From assembly GCA_015057455.1 (NCBI GenBank), contig SVEH01000008.1, positions 1 through 64,000 of the forward strand: a DNA stretch of 64,000 nucleotides, read 5' to 3'. Position numbers and translations under genes: made by a program. The DNA comes from Lachnospiraceae bacterium. GTDB lineage: Bacteria; Bacillota; Clostridia; Lachnospirales; Lachnospiraceae. The notes below the pieces were generated by a model that saw nothing but the letters and a program-made list of their open reading frames with translations, did no database searches and was not told the DNA's origin. Shown here piece by piece: positions 63,438-64,000 of the stretch (positions within the stretch are counted from its first letter, which is position 1; every line of letters begins with the position of its first letter).

Positions 63438-64000
63438 ATGATTACAGATAGATTTGTAGAAGAGTATATATGTACTTTGAACGAAGATTTGCCTGAGTAT
63501 TTATTTGAAATAGAGAAAAAAGCATTAGAAGATGGAGTGCCAATAATAAAAAGACCAACACAGAATTTGCTTAGATTCTTGATTAGGAATTCTAAAGTCT
63601 GTTCTATTTTAGAGGTTGGTGCAGCGGTGGGATTTTCATCATTGCTTATGCATGAATATATGGAAAACGAAGGTAAGATTATAACTATTGAGAAAATGCA
63701 TTCTAGGGCTGTAGAAGCCGTTGATAATATAGAGCGTGCAGGAAAGAATAATTATATTAAGGTAATAGAAGGCGATGCTTTAGAAGAATTATCTAAGATA
63801 GAGGAATCTTTTGATATGGTATTTATAGATGCAGCAAAGGGGCAGTATAATAATTATTTCGATGACATAATTGGGAAGTTATCAGGCAGAGGTATCCTTG
63901 TTTGTGATAATGTTTTACAAGAAGGAGAAATAGCAAGATCAAGATATGCTGTAACTAGAAGAAATAGAACAATTCATGGTAGAATGCGTGAGTTTTTGTA
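63438..64000 (+). CDS. trmR: tRNA 5-hydroxyuridine methyltransferase (TrmR-like), cut by window end
   Basis: The frame is open from ATG 63438 (after GGAGGAA) to the window edge, giving 187 residues of an O-methyltransferase of the class I SAM family. Motifs are LEVGAAVGFSSLLM (SAM binding), IITIEKMHSRAVEAV, GDALEEL, MVFIDAAKGQYNNYFD and GGRGILV-like (SGRGILVCDNVL). In Bacillus the TrmR (YrrM) enzyme methylates 5-hydroxyuridine at tRNA position 34. The position directly after the mltG-like gene fits the Firmicute order. Probably only 20-30 residues are missing. Confidence 0.88.
   Translation, partial: MITDRFVEEYICTLNEDLPEYLFEIEKKALEDGVPIIKRPTQNLLRFLIRNSKVCSILEVGAAVGFSSLLMHEYMENEGKIITIEKMHSRAVEAVDNIERAGKNNYIKVIEGDALEELSKIEESFDMVFIDAAKGQYNNYFDDIIGKLSGRGILVCDNVLQEGEIARSRYAVTRRNRTIHGRMREFL

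Overview
The window is AT-rich DNA (roughly 30% GC by eye) from a low-GC, endospore-forming and probably motile member of the Clostridia; I favour a Lachnospiraceae-like lineage. The evidence is sporulation genes (gpr, spoIIP, a GerM-domain lipoprotein), chemotaxis genes (a CheX-type protein, a CheY-type receiver, an MCP remnant), the Firmicute blocks hrcA-grpE-dnaK-dnaJ with CIRCE, ireB-ruvX-DUF1292 and mltG-trmR, and Gram-positive sortase-type wall anchors. Most start sites have a strong GGAGG-like ribosome binding site, and many promoters read as a -35 box, a 17-base spacer and TATAAT.

Layout. 1-2.1 kb: hairpin-rich intergenic DNA, cheX-like and cheY-like genes, a repeat module. 2.1-8.5 kb: argS, ppk1, queA, a lipid kinase. 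8.5-14.2 kb: three signal peptidase I genes; two are long paralogues with Asn/Tyr/Gly-rich cytoplasmic N-termini, and they flank the usual rplS-lepB-rbgA block. 14.3-18.7 kb: proA, then two adjacent thioester-domain surface adhesins. 18.8-26.2 kb: a membrane protein, miaB, two lipoproteins, a secreted papain-like protease and an orphan histidine kinase. 26.2-31.6 kb: comEC with one in-frame TGA, gpr and spoIIP. 31.7-37.6 kb: rpsT, then a minus-strand surface-protein block (wall-anchored PHP-domain protein, two vWA proteins) with a tRNA-Ser between. 37.7-44.5 kb: holA, lepA, hemW and a second papain-like protease. 44.5-51.1 kb: a 0.75-kb repeat-filled gap, then hrcA-grpE-dnaK-dnaJ and a broken MCP gene. 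51.4-64 kb: prmA, an unknown membrane protein, rsmE, a nifS-like desulfurase with thiI, an HPr-like gene, mtaB, ireB-ruvX-DUF1292, rnjA, a ylbF-like gene, an mltG-like gene and the 5' part of trmR.

How the genes fit together. Housekeeping genes for translation, tRNA modification (queA, miaB, mtaB, thiI, trmR), rRNA methylation and ribosome assembly are interleaved with a secretion and surface theme: three signal peptidases, five proteins with [VT]-P-x-T-[AG]-D sorting signals, and two secreted cysteine proteases. No sortase is in the window.

Most unusual observations. (1) All 49 terminal stops I could read in intact genes and at the end of comEC are TAA or TAG, none TGA. TGA occurs only inside comEC and at the end of the MCP remnant. 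(2) Two signal peptidases have prion-like cytoplasmic extensions. (3) One thioester adhesin has a wall stalk of 13 PTCP repeats. (4) Several families of long perfect intergenic palindromes and repeat modules recur. (5) A promoter-to-terminator unit of about 145 nt lies upstream of the wall-anchored PHP-domain gene.
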